Origin: Amycolatopsis aidingensis
Lineage (GTDB): Bacteria; Actinomycetota; Actinomycetes; Mycobacteriales; Pseudonocardiaceae
Assembly (NCBI RefSeq): GCF_018885265.1
Contig: NZ_CP076538.1
Coordinates: 2,020,001-2,084,000, forward strand
Length of the DNA: 64,000 bases
Direction: 5' to 3'
Shown here: one piece after another, positions 24,040 through 32,536 of the stretch
How the letters are laid out: the number at the start of each line of letters is the position of its first letter
How positions within the stretch are numbered: position 1 is the stretch's first letter
Translations under genes and position numbers: made by a program
Notes under the pieces: model-generated
What the model was told of the DNA's origin: nothing
The model's input: only the letters and a program-made list of their open reading frames with translations
Databases searched by the model: none

Positions 24040-26853
24040 GTGGATTTCCGAATTCTGGGCCCGGTCGAGGTCGAGGGTCCCGGTGGCCGGTTGCGGGTCC
24101 GGGGGGCGAAGACCACCGCGTTGCTCGCGGCCCTGCTCAGCGAGCCGAACCGGGTGGTGTCCGTCGAGCGGCTGCTGGAGCTGGTGTGGGGGGACGACCC
24201 GAGCGGCGGCACGGCCAACACCGTGCACGTCTCGGTGTCCAGGCTGCGCCGGATGCTGACGGCGGAACAACCGGATCGTCAGTTACGGATAGTCACACAT
24301 TCCACCGGCTACTCCCTGCGGGTGGAACCGGGTGAGCTTGACCTGGAGATATTCCGGCAGCACGTGCAGGATGGCAGATCCGCGGCTACCAGCGGTAACT
24401 TCGAGCGGGCCAAGGAGGCATTCGAGGCGGCGGTGGCGACCTGGCGGGGGCCCGCGCTGTCGACCGTGCAGCGGCCGTTCGCCACCTCCCTGGCGGCCGC
24501 GTTGAACGACGAACGGCTGGACGCGCAGGAGTGGCTGTTCGAGGCCCGGCTCGCCCTCGGCGAGGCCGCCGACCTGATCGCCGAGATCCGCAACCTGCTC
24601 ACCGCCAATCCGCTCCGGGAGCGGCTGCATGGCCTGCTGATGCTCGCGCTGTACCGGGCCGGGCGGCAGGCGGATGCGCTGGAGGCCTTCCGGGAGGCAC
24701 GGGAGGTGCTGGTCAGCGAGCTCGGCATCGAGCCGGGCTCCGACCTGCAACTGCTGCACCAGCGGATTCTCACCAGGGACCAGACCCTGGCCAGCGGCTC
24801 CCCTTCCGGGGCTGCCGCGGGTACGCACCTGCCCCGGCAGCTGCCTGCCGACGTGCCGCGGTTCGTCGGCAGGGAGACCGAGCTGAGCAGGCTGGAGTCC
24901 ATGCTGGCGCGGCAGGCCGCGAACTCGATGGGGATCATGGTCATCGCCGGTGCCGCCGGCATGGGCAAGACCGCGCTCGCCGTGCACTGGGCGCACCGGG
25001 TCCGCGACCGGTTCCCCGACGGTGAGCTGTTCGTGGACTTCCGCGGCTACACCTCGGACGCGCCGATGGAGCCGACCGAAGTGCTGGCCCGCTTCCTCCG
25101 TGCGCTGGGCATTCCACCGCCGCAGGTCCCGGTGGACCTGGACGAGCAGGCCGCGCTGTACCGGTCCCTGCTGTCCGGTAAGCGCATGCTGGTCGTGCTG
25201 GACAACGTCTCCTCGGCGGACCAGGTACGCCCGCTGCTGCCCGGCACCCCGGACTGCCTTGTCGTTGTCACCAGCCGGAACGACCTGCGCGGGCTTTCGG
25301 TGATGCACGACGCGCACAGCCTCGTGCTGGACGCGCTCACCCCGGTGGAGGCGATCGGCCTGCTCTCCCGGATGGTCGGGGAGCAGCGGGTGGCCGAAGA
25401 GCCCGAGTCGGCCGCCTCGGTCACCCGGTTGTGCGGGCGTCTCCCGCTGGCCCTGCGAATCGTGGCTGCGAACATCTCGGCCCGGCCATGGTTGCGGCTG
25501 ACCAGCGCGGCCGCCGAGCTCGCCGAGGGCAATCCGCTGCGTCAGCTGGAGATCCCCGGGGACCCGGAGCTGGCCGTCGGCACCGCCTTCGAGCACTCCT
25601 TCGCGCGGCTCGATCCGGCCAGCCAGCGGCTGTTCGGGGTGCTCGGCCGCGTGCCCGGCCCGGACTTCAGTTCCGAGGCGGTCGCCGCACTGGTCGACCA
25701 GCCGCACGAGTACGCGGTCCGTGGTCTGGAACGGCTGGCCATCGCCCACCTCATCGAGCCGTCCGCGCCCGGCCGGTACCGGTTTCACGATCTGCTCCGG
25801 CACTACGCGGTGGAGCGGGTCCCGCCCGAGGAGTTCTGCGGCAACGATGCGGTCGAGGCGGCACTGGACCGGTTGCTCGACTGGTACCTGCAGACGGCCT
25901 ACCGGGCGACCGGGGTACTGAACCGGCATGCGCAGCGGATCTTCCAGCTCGAGCCGCCGAAATCGGCGCTGCCGCCCCTGGAGTTCGCCGGGTACGAGGA
26001 GGCGCTGGCCTGGTGCGAGCGGGAGCGGGCGAACCTGGTCGCCGCCGTGCGGTGCGCCGCCGAGTCCGGCCGGAACGCCCTTGCCTGGCAGCTGCCTGCC
26101 GCGCTCTGGTACTTCTTCTTTTTCCGCAGACATCTGACGGACTGGCTGACCACGCACGAGCTCGGGCTCGCCGCCGCGAAACGGCAGCGCGACCGGTACG
26201 CCGAGGCGTGGATGCGCAACGGCCTCGGCGGCGCGCTGCGTGAGCTGCGCCGTTACGAGGAGGCGATCGAGAACTGCTGCCGGGCTCGCGAGATCTCCAG
26301 CGATATCGGAGATCGCCGGGGCGAGAGCGCGAACCTGCACAACCTGGGCGAGGCCTATCACCGGGTGGGGCGGTTCTCCGAGGCGTTGGACTGCTGCCAG
26401 CAGGCGCTGGAGATCCGCCGCGAGGTCGGCGACGAGTGGGGAGAGGCCGCCGATCTGATGCTGCTCGGGCAGGTCTCCCGGTTGCTCGGCAGGCTGGAGG
26501 AGGCCCTCGGCTACTGCCGGTCCGCCCTGGCCCTGTGGCGTAAGGTCGGCCTGCGCCTCGGCGAGGCCATTACGTTGAACAACATTGGCGAGATCTGCCG
26601 GGCCGACGAGCGGTTCGATGAGGCCGTCGAGTACTACCGGGAGGCACTGGCCATCCGGCGGGCGGTCGGCGACCGGTGGGGCGAGGGTGAGACGTTGGAC
26701 AACCTCGGCCACGCACTGGCCCATATCGGGCGCAGGGCCGAGGCGGGCGACTGCTGGCGCCAGGCACTCACGATCTTCACCGAGCAGCGCCACCCCCGGG
26801 CGGCCACCGTGGGCGCCCAGTTGCAGGAACTCGACGATCCCGGGACGGCCTGA
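24040..26853 (+). CDS. SARP-family regulator with NB-ARC and TPR domains (AfsR-like)
   Basis: 937 aa from GTG 24040 (GGAGGTCACC ribosome site; the frame is open upstream to 23929 without conserved sequence). Order: OmpR-type winged helix (VDFRILGPVEVEG... ERLLELVWGDDP, about 1-95), bacterial transcriptional activation domain (100-245), NB-ARC ATPase with Walker A GAAGMGKTALA near 305 and VVLDNVSSADQV as Walker B region, then TPR units from about 700 with repeated GEAxxLxxLGxxx patterns. AfsR-like SARPs activate secondary metabolism or morphological genes. No clear target operon is adjacent. A divergent chitinase gene and a large hairpin lie upstream; the 3' end overlaps the tail of the interrupted HNH gene. 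Confidence 0.93.
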   Translation: MDFRILGPVEVEGPGGRLRVRGAKTTALLAALLSEPNRVVSVERLLELVWGDDPSGGTANTVHVSVSRLRRMLTAEQPDRQLRIVTHSTGYSLRVEPGELDLEIFRQHVQDGRSAATSGNFERAKEAFEAAVATWRGPALSTVQRPFATSLAAALNDERLDAQEWLFEARLALGEAADLIAEIRNLLTANPLRERLHGLLMLALYRAGRQADALEAFREAREVLVSELGIEPGSDLQLLHQRILTRDQTLASGSPSGAAAGTHLPRQLPADVPRFVGRETELSRLESMLARQAANSMGIMVIAGAAGMGKTALAVHWAHRVRDRFPDGELFVDFRGYTSDAPMEPTEVLARFLRALGIPPPQVPVDLDEQAALYRSLLSGKRMLVVLDNVSSADQVRPLLPGTPDCLVVVTSRNDLRGLSVMHDAHSLVLDALTPVEAIGLLSRMVGEQRVAEEPESAASVTRLCGRLPLALRIVAANISARPWLRLTSAAAELAEGNPLRQLEIPGDPELAVGTAFEHSFARLDPASQRLFGVLGRVPGPDFSSEAVAALVDQPHEYAVRGLERLAIAHLIEPSAPGRYRFHDLLRHYAVERVPPEEFCGNDAVEAALDRLLDWYLQTAYRATGVLNRHAQRIFQLEPPKSALPPLEFAGYEEALAWCERERANLVAAVRCAAESGRNALAWQLPAALWYFFFFRRHLTDWLTTHELGLAAAKRQRDRYAEAWMRNGLGGALRELRRYEEAIENCCRAREISSDIGDRRGESANLHNLGEAYHRVGRFSEALDCCQQALEIRREVGDEWGEAADLMLLGQVSRLLGRLEEALGYCRSALALWRKVGLRLGEAITLNNIGEICRADERFDEAVEYYREALAIRRAVGDRWGEGETLDNLGHALAHIGRRAEAGDCWRQALTIFTEQRHPRAATVGAQLQELDDPGTA

Positions 26854-27143
26854 GGTCAGCCGCGTACCCGTCTCGGTCGGCACGGCCATCATGTCGCACC
26901 CCTTGGCGGTGGAGGAGGTTGCGTCTGGGTCTTCGCTCCGGGTCCACAAAGGCTGGTGGGACGAACTCCGGTAGCCCATTCCTCATCCGGACTTGCCAGT
27001 CGGTGTGGTGGATGAGGTTGTGGTGGTACCAGCAGAGCAGGGTGAGGTTGTATAGCGCTGTGGCCCCTCCGTGAGCCCAGTGGGAGTCGGCATGGGGCGC
27101 GGTGTCCGGATTTCGCCGGGCCGTTTCCCCATGCCGCTCCCCC

Positions 27144-27177
27144 GAACCGGACGTGCGGCTTTCACCGCATCCGGCTC
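27144..27177 (-). ncRNA. Group II intron domain V
   Basis: A 34-base hairpin read on the minus strand begins GAGCCGGATGCGG, has the GAAA-type loop and ends CGTCCGGTTC, the classic catalytic domain V layout with its bulge. Domain VI follows to the 3' splice site at 27080. Confidence 0.88.
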
Positions 27178-27191
27178 TCCACGAGTCGCCG

Positions 27192-28691
27192 TTAGGTTGC
27201 CGTTATGGCTGGTTTGTCCCAGGGTGTCGAGATTTGGTTTCCTCGGTAGCGATAACGTTGGATGGTCATCGTTGTGGGTCTCCATAGTTCGACACCGTTA
27301 TATTCCGGCCACCACCGGTTGTAGTAACGGTTTATGATGTCCCGTTTACTGGTACGGGGGTGTTTGTTCTTCAGCCATTCCCAGACCCGCCACCACAGGT
27401 AGTCTTGCAGGTGGTGGTAGGCCTTGCTGGAAGAGCCGTGCCGGAAGTACTGGGCCCATCCGCGGGTCATCGTTCCGAGTTGCCGGAACAGTTGGTCCGC
27501 GTCCTGATGGGTGATCCGTTTGGTAACTGTCTTGATCTTCCGCTTGATCGAAGTCATCGACTTCTTCGAGGGGAGGGTGTAGATCAGTCGCCGATCGCTT
27601 CCATATTGGCGATACCGCTGGATGCGGAACCCGAGGAAGTCGAACCCCTCGTCGATGTGGGCGATTCCGGTTTTCTCGGGTGCGAGCCGTAGCCCGATCC
27701 CGGCCAGGATCGCCTCGATCTCGCCCCACAAGGATTCCGTGTGTTCCCGGGTTCCGTTGACCATGACGACGAAGTCGTCGGCGTATCGGGTCAGGCGGAA
27801 CGTCGCACCGCCGCGTTCACGGTGCCGTTGCCGGTTGGTGGCGTTCTTGTGGTTCTCCCACAACTGGTGGAAATAGTCGTCCAGCTCGGAGAGGGCGATG
27901 TTGGCCAGCAGAGGCGACAGGATGCCGCCCTGCGGGGTTCCGGTATGGGTGTCCCGGTCAGGACCATCCTCGCTGAGGATTCCGGCGCGCAGGAACGCCT
28001 TGATGAGTTCCAGAATCCGCTTGTCCTTGACGCGTCGCCGCACCAAACCCATCAGGGCGGTGTGGTCGATCTCGTCGAAGCAGGCGGTGATGTCGCCCTC
28101 GAAGACCCATTCGTAGCCCTCACGGGCATGTTTGCGGATTTCTTCGATGGCATCCTGGGCCCGGCGCCTGGGCCGGAAACCATAGCTGGAGGACTGGAAC
28201 CCGGCCTCGAAGATCGGTTCCAGGACCAGCTTCAGCGAGGCTTGAACGACCCGATCGGTCACGGTCGGTATCCCCAGCCGACGGGTCTTCCCACCGGCTT
28301 TGGGGATGTGTCGTTCCCGGACCGGGAGCGGACGGAACGTCCGCGCTTTCAGATCGGCGCGGATTTCCTCCAACAACCCGACCACACCCAGCGCCGAGTC
28401 GGTGATCGACCGCACCGTTCGGCGATCGACGCCCGCGCTGCGTGCTCCGGTGTTCCCTGACACCCGCTCCCACGCCACGGCGAGGAACGCGGGGTCGGCC
28501 ACGAGGTTGTAGAGATCATCAAACCGGCGACCGGGATCGGCCGCCGCCCAACGGTGCAGTTTCGTCTGCATTCCCAGTACCCGCTGCCCTGCCGTGAACG
28601 GCACCAGCAGCAGATCACCGATGTTCACCGGTGAGGCCTCTTCTGGCATTACCCCAACTTCCCTGCTCGATTCGCTGTCGCCCTTCCCCAT
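27192..28691 (-). CDS. ltrA: Group II intron reverse transcriptase/maturase
   Basis: 499 aa. Reverse-transcriptase motifs in order: RRLGIPTVTDRVVQASLKLVLEPIFE, FEGDITACFDEIDH, GTPQGGILSPLLANIALSELD, and the catalytic box RYADDFVVMV, then LGFRIQRY. A maturase (X) region follows (FRQLGTMTRGWAQYFRHG). The protein ends after the DNA-binding-like region without a CxxC/HNH endonuclease, so it is an En-minus enzyme that would prime on nascent strands. Start ATG 28691 or the later ATG at MPEEASPVNIGD. The ORF is uninterrupted and all catalytic residues are present, so the intron may be active. Confidence 0.95.
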   Translation of the reverse strand: MGKGDSESSREVGVMPEEASPVNIGDLLLVPFTAGQRVLGMQTKLHRWAAADPGRRFDDLYNLVADPAFLAVAWERVSGNTGARSAGVDRRTVRSITDSALGVVGLLEEIRADLKARTFRPLPVRERHIPKAGGKTRRLGIPTVTDRVVQASLKLVLEPIFEAGFQSSSYGFRPRRRAQDAIEEIRKHAREGYEWVFEGDITACFDEIDHTALMGLVRRRVKDKRILELIKAFLRAGILSEDGPDRDTHTGTPQGGILSPLLANIALSELDDYFHQLWENHKNATNRQRHRERGGATFRLTRYADDFVVMVNGTREHTESLWGEIEAILAGIGLRLAPEKTGIAHIDEGFDFLGFRIQRYRQYGSDRRLIYTLPSKKSMTSIKRKIKTVTKRITHQDADQLFRQLGTMTRGWAQYFRHGSSSKAYHHLQDYLWWRVWEWLKNKHPRTSKRDIINRYYNRWWPEYNGVELWRPTTMTIQRYRYRGNQISTPWDKPAITAT

Positions 28692-30359
28692 GCGGACGGT
28701 TTTCCCGCCCTCGGAGTACTACGGCGACTCCGCCCCACCACAGAGCCCCTCGGCGGGCAATGCACCTATCCACATCTGGGACACCGGATTGCGCCCAGGC
28801 ATGGAAAGCTCGCGGTGGTTCCCATGTTCACGTGTTCCCGATCGACGAGTGAGGCACTCAGCTTTACCCCGGCAGCCCCTGTGAATACGCCACAGACTTT
28901 CTCCACAGACTACCCAGGAATACAATCCCAGGCGGGCGCTACACCCTTCACTTGGTTCACGCGCACTGCGATACCGACTCAGATCCGCCAGGTTTCGAGT
29001 CGGCTCCACATAACGAGGCCTCAGACACTGATTCCTATTCGTATACCTTCTCGTCTCGCTCACCGAGCCCGCACCATCTGGCAGTGCTGGCACGACTCGA
29101 CTTTGTCAGGGCCGCTTGCCACCTCAATCCACCCATTCCCGTGAATCAGGCTGCCCTCAGCTTCACCGAACCACTGTGACGGTCCAGCGCCGGAGGTCTC
29201 TCACCTCCGATCGGACAAACACGCGCCTCATGGCGCACGTGGATCACGTGATGGGCGTCGCATTGCTTGGGTTTTTTCCGGCATCCCGGGAAAGCGCATC
29301 CGCGGTCCCGCAGGGACAAGCGCGCGCCGGATGGCCAGGGGTACCGCGCGGGTGCGTTGCCCGATGTCCAGGATCTCGCCCTTGCTGCCCAGGACCGCGG
29401 GCACGACATACGCGTCGCAGGCCATGCGCCGGATTTGGGCGGCGGAGTAGGACTCCTGCCCGTGCAGGAGCCCGTATCCGGTGCCGTGCTTCAAGTCCTC
29501 CAGGGTCACCGTGACCATGACGGTGAAGGGTTCCCCGGCCTCGGTGGGTCCTTCTTCGGGGCATCCGGCCGCGACGCGCAGCACGTCGGCGAACGCGTCC
29601 CCTTGCCGCTGGAACTTGCTGCGCCGGTCCGGCTCCTCTGTGGTGCTGGCGGGTTTCGCCCGGGGTTCGATCAGCCCGGTCAACACTGCCGCGGTTTCGG
29701 CGTCCAGCTCGAAGGTGCCGCGGAGTCGTACGCCGCGGGTTTCGCGCCAGTCCAGGGACCGTTCCGGCCGGGCGAGTTCCTCCTCGCTCGGTGGGGTGCC
29801 GTCCTGGTCCAGCCGCGCCAGAATCTCTTTACCCAGCGCGGTGACGGTGTGGGGTTCGTACTCCCGCGCCGCCTTGGTCAACAGCGCCTCGGCATGCTCC
29901 CGATCGGGCAGGCTGACCGGCTGCGGAAACCGGGCCACGGTGGCGCGGATGGTCTCGATGTGCTCCGGCCCGATCACGCCCTCGGCCGCGGCGGCGCCGA
30001 CTTCGGGGAGGTCGGGTTCCAGGGGTATCCCGCCGGGGCCGTGCCGCCGTACCACCGCACGGGCGTGGGCCACGCGCTGGCGGGCGTCGTAGGCGTTGAC
30101 CCGCAGGATCTCCCGGGTCAACACCGGCAGGTCGCGGTAGCCGTTCTGGTTCGCGGTGTCGCGGCCGTCGAGTTCGGCCAGGACCGCCAGCTCGCGGGCA
30201 TAGTCGGCTCGCCGCTGCTGTTCGAGGTCGCCCAGCGCGGTCAGGAGTTCCTCCTCGCTCATGCGGGAGGTGTCGATGCCGAAGGTCCTGGTCACAACCC
30301 CAGACTACCGCGGTATCGACCACATGTTCGATACACGATCAGGTGATTGTCAGGGTGTG

Positions 30360-31589
30360 TCACCTCGTGCCGATCGGCAACTCGGCATACCCGTTCATGG
30401 TCAGCCGATCCCTGCGGACCGGTTCCGCCGCCGCGGCCAGGCCAGGGAAACGGCTCAACAGCACCGGAAACGCGACCTGTGCCTGCAGCCGAGCGAGTGC
30501 CGCGCCCAGGCAGAAATGCGGGCCCGCGCCGAAGCTCAGTGGTTGGTTGCCTTGGCGGTCCGGGCGGAACCGGTCCGGTTCGGCGAACCGTTCCGGATCA
30601 CGGCAGGCGGCACCGAGTAGCAGGATTGCCTCCCGGTGCCGGGCGACCGGCACTCCGGCGATCTCGGTGTCCGCCTCCGCCCAGCGCGAGGTTACGTGCA
30701 CCGGGGTGTCGTAGCGCAGCATCTCCTCGACATAGCTGGGGGCGAGTTCTGGTTGCTCGCGCAGGGCGGCCATGGCATTCGGATGTGCCAGCAGTGCGGC
30801 GAGGCCGTTACCGAGCAGGTTGCTGGTGGTCTCGAACCCGGCGGCGAGCAGCAGCACGAGGTTGGCGGTCAGTTCCCGTTCGGACAGATCGCGTTCGGTC
30901 GAGTTCTCGACCAGCGCACTGATCAGATCCGACCGGGGAGACCGGCGGCGCTGCGCGGCCTGCTCGGCAAGGTAGTCCCGGAGCCGGTCCGCCGCACCGT
31001 CCGCGACCGCGATCTCGTCCTCGTTCGGCATCGCCTCCAGCGCGACCGACAGGTCCGTGACCTGGGTACGTAACCAGGCCCGATCGTCGGCGGGGACGCC
31101 GAGCAACTCACCGGCCACCGCCACCGGCAGGCGGACCGCGAACTCGGCCATGAAGTCGACCGGAGCGCCGTCCGCACCGAGTTCGGCCAGCCGCTCGGCC
31201 GCCGCGGTGGCCAGTTCGGTCACCGTGTCCCTGAGCCCGGCGATCCGGCGCTGGGTGAAGGCGTGACCGGCCAGCTTGCGGACACGTTCGTGCCCTGAGG
31301 ACGGCGTGAACAGCATCGACTCCCGTAGTAGCGCGACCGAGGAGTGCTCGCGCCAGCCGGGAAAGCTCTGGTCGAGGTAGCCCGCGTGCTCAACCTCGAA
31401 GTTCGGGTCGCGCAGCACCCGGTCGCAGTCGGCGTACCGGCTGAGGATGACGAAGTTCCCGAACGGGAGCACGGGTGCCTGGGTGCGCAGGATGTCGTAG
31501 TAGGGATAGGGATTCGTCCGGCCGGTGGTGCTCAGCAGCGCGCCGACGGCTTCCTGCGGACCGACGTCGATCGGATCGGCGGACGGCAT
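30360..31589 (-). CDS. Cytochrome P450 (CYP107-like)
   Basis: 409 aa. The I-helix is LLLAAGFETTSNLLGNGLAAL, K-helix ExxR lies in YVEEMLRYDTPVH, and the heme loop LSFGAGPHFCLGAALARL has the Cys ligand near 360. This is the typical soluble actinomycete macrolide/aromatic-tailoring type. The frame is open to 31880 but ATG 31589 starts at the conserved N-terminus and overlaps the stop of the upstream thioesterase gene by one base (TGATG), so the two are coupled. Ferredoxin partners are not nearby. Confidence 0.93.
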   Translation of the reverse strand: MPSADPIDVGPQEAVGALLSTTGRTNPYPYYDILRTQAPVLPFGNFVILSRYADCDRVLRDPNFEVEHAGYLDQSFPGWREHSSVALLRESMLFTPSSGHERVRKLAGHAFTQRRIAGLRDTVTELATAAAERLAELGADGAPVDFMAEFAVRLPVAVAGELLGVPADDRAWLRTQVTDLSVALEAMPNEDEIAVADGAADRLRDYLAEQAAQRRRSPRSDLISALVENSTERDLSERELTANLVLLLAAGFETTSNLLGNGLAALLAHPNAMAALREQPELAPSYVEEMLRYDTPVHVTSRWAEADTEIAGVPVARHREAILLLGAACRDPERFAEPDRFRPDRQGNQPLSFGAGPHFCLGAALARLQAQVAFPVLLSRFPGLAAAAEPVRRDRLTMNGYAELPIGTR

Positions 31590-32434
31590 CAGCGCCCCTC
31601 CTGCCTGGGCACGGTCATCATCATCTGCTGCCCGCCACTGGCGACCAGGCCCGTGTCCGGCGCCCAGATCTGGGCCCGCGCCCCGGCCAGGCCGGCACCG
31701 GTGCGCAGCCCTTCGGAGTCGATCAGCAGCCAGTCGCCTGCGGGTGTCGCACCGTGGAACGTCAGCTGCAGATCCAGTGTCGGGGCGATGAACGTCAGCT
31801 CGTTGGCGGGGAAACCTTGTGCCACGGAAGGAAATCCGATGATGTCCATGGCGATCACGCTGCGGCAGGCTTGTAGCCACGGGTCTTCTGGGAAGTCCGC
31901 CTGCGGAACGAAGCGCAGCCAGGCAAGGCCGTTCGGCTCACCAGCGGGCCGGTCCGGGCCGATCGGCAGCTCGCCGACCGGTCGGATTTCGTAGTTCCGC
32001 CACAGTGGAATCGGCTTCCCACCCGCCGCCGCGACCCGTTCGGCCATGCTCGTGAGCTGGTCCGGTGGCGGCGCGTCCGGCGGATGCCGCCACTGCCGTT
32101 CGGGCCCCTCCAATCCCGCGGCCACCGTCCAGACGGAGGCCTCCACGATCTGCCGGTCATCCTGGAACATGCCGACCCGCAACGACTCCGCCCGCCGCCC
32201 GCTGCGTAGCCGGGTCACCCGCAGCTCGACCGGATCGAAGCTCGCGGTACCAAGGAAGCTGCAGGTCATACTGGCCGGCTGGGCCAGCTTCGTGGCCGCC
32301 GCGGCGGTGCGCAGCGCGATGGCGGCCAGGTAGCCACCGTTCGGGCCCCACATGGCCCAGTCGGGTGAGAGCTTGGCCCGGTAATGGTCCTCGCCGATCG
32401 GCTCGACGGCGGTATCGGAACCCAGGTTTCCCAT
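31589..32434 (-). CDS. Acyl-CoA thioesterase, double-hotdog type
   Basis: 281 aa with two hotdog repeats of the TesB-like/4HBT_3 family: the first carries PNGGYLAAIALRTAAAATKLAQPASMTCSFL, the second ends LQLTFHGATPAGDWLLIDSEGLRTGAGLAGARAQIW with the catalytic-region Asp/Gln/Thr area. It should hydrolyse acyl-CoA or acyl-carrier thioesters in the cytosol. It is the first gene of the operon with the P450 and is divergent, 100 bases away, from the FAD monooxygenase. A shared small pathway is likely. Confidence 0.85.
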   Translation of the reverse strand: MGNLGSDTAVEPIGEDHYRAKLSPDWAMWGPNGGYLAAIALRTAAAATKLAQPASMTCSFLGTASFDPVELRVTRLRSGRRAESLRVGMFQDDRQIVEASVWTVAAGLEGPERQWRHPPDAPPPDQLTSMAERVAAAGGKPIPLWRNYEIRPVGELPIGPDRPAGEPNGLAWLRFVPQADFPEDPWLQACRSVIAMDIIGFPSVAQGFPANELTFIAPTLDLQLTFHGATPAGDWLLIDSEGLRTGAGLAGARAQIWAPDTGLVASGGQQMMMTVPRQEGR

Positions 32435-32536
32435 GGCCCCTTCCTAACGGAGTCGGCATACCCGGGCAAGCGCGCGGCGGCTTCGTTTCCGGCGAATGTC
32501 AGCGCGGTGCAAGGCAGGGGGCCGAGACTCACCGGT

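Larger units (their letters stand above)
27080..29238 (-). mobile_element. Group II intron (2159 bases) inserted in an HNH gene
   Basis: The 5' end on the minus strand is GTGCGCC, the standard group II start, directly after exon codons for HHVIH. The 3' end is CCCAC, an AY-type end, and joining the flanks restores the HNH reading frame exactly. Domain V is recognisable at 27144-27177. The ribozyme domains I to III occupy about 28692-29238, and the maturase ORF sits in domain IV. A GTGGAT stretch on the intron strand near 28766-28771 could be EBS1, pairing with ATCCAC at the exon 1 end. Confidence 0.92.
26777..30295 (-). pseudogene. DUF222-HNH endonuclease gene, split by a group II intron and frameshifted
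   Basis: Exon 1 (30295-29239) encodes the DUF222 domain (MTRTFGIDTSRMSEEELL to AVLGSKGEILDIG) and the start of the HNH motif, CAFPGC...CDAHHVIH. Exon 2 (27079-26777) continues WAHGGATALYNLTLLCWYHHNLIHHTDWQV and NGLPEFVPPAF. Joined, they rebuild a full HNH domain (C-x2-C, HH, N, H) across the intron. A separate one-base insertion near 29316-29326 shifts frame before SLRDRGCAFPGC, so the gene would be broken even after splicing. The C-terminal codons run 77 bases into the SARP gene. This family (the mycobacterial 13E12-repeat type) is usually multicopy. GTG 30295 or ATG 30262 may be the start. Confidence 0.85.

Noticed and set aside
24283..26979. An 898-codon open frame on the minus strand.
   Set aside because: It is antisense to the SARP regulator, which has clear domains and codon use; the frame is a shadow.
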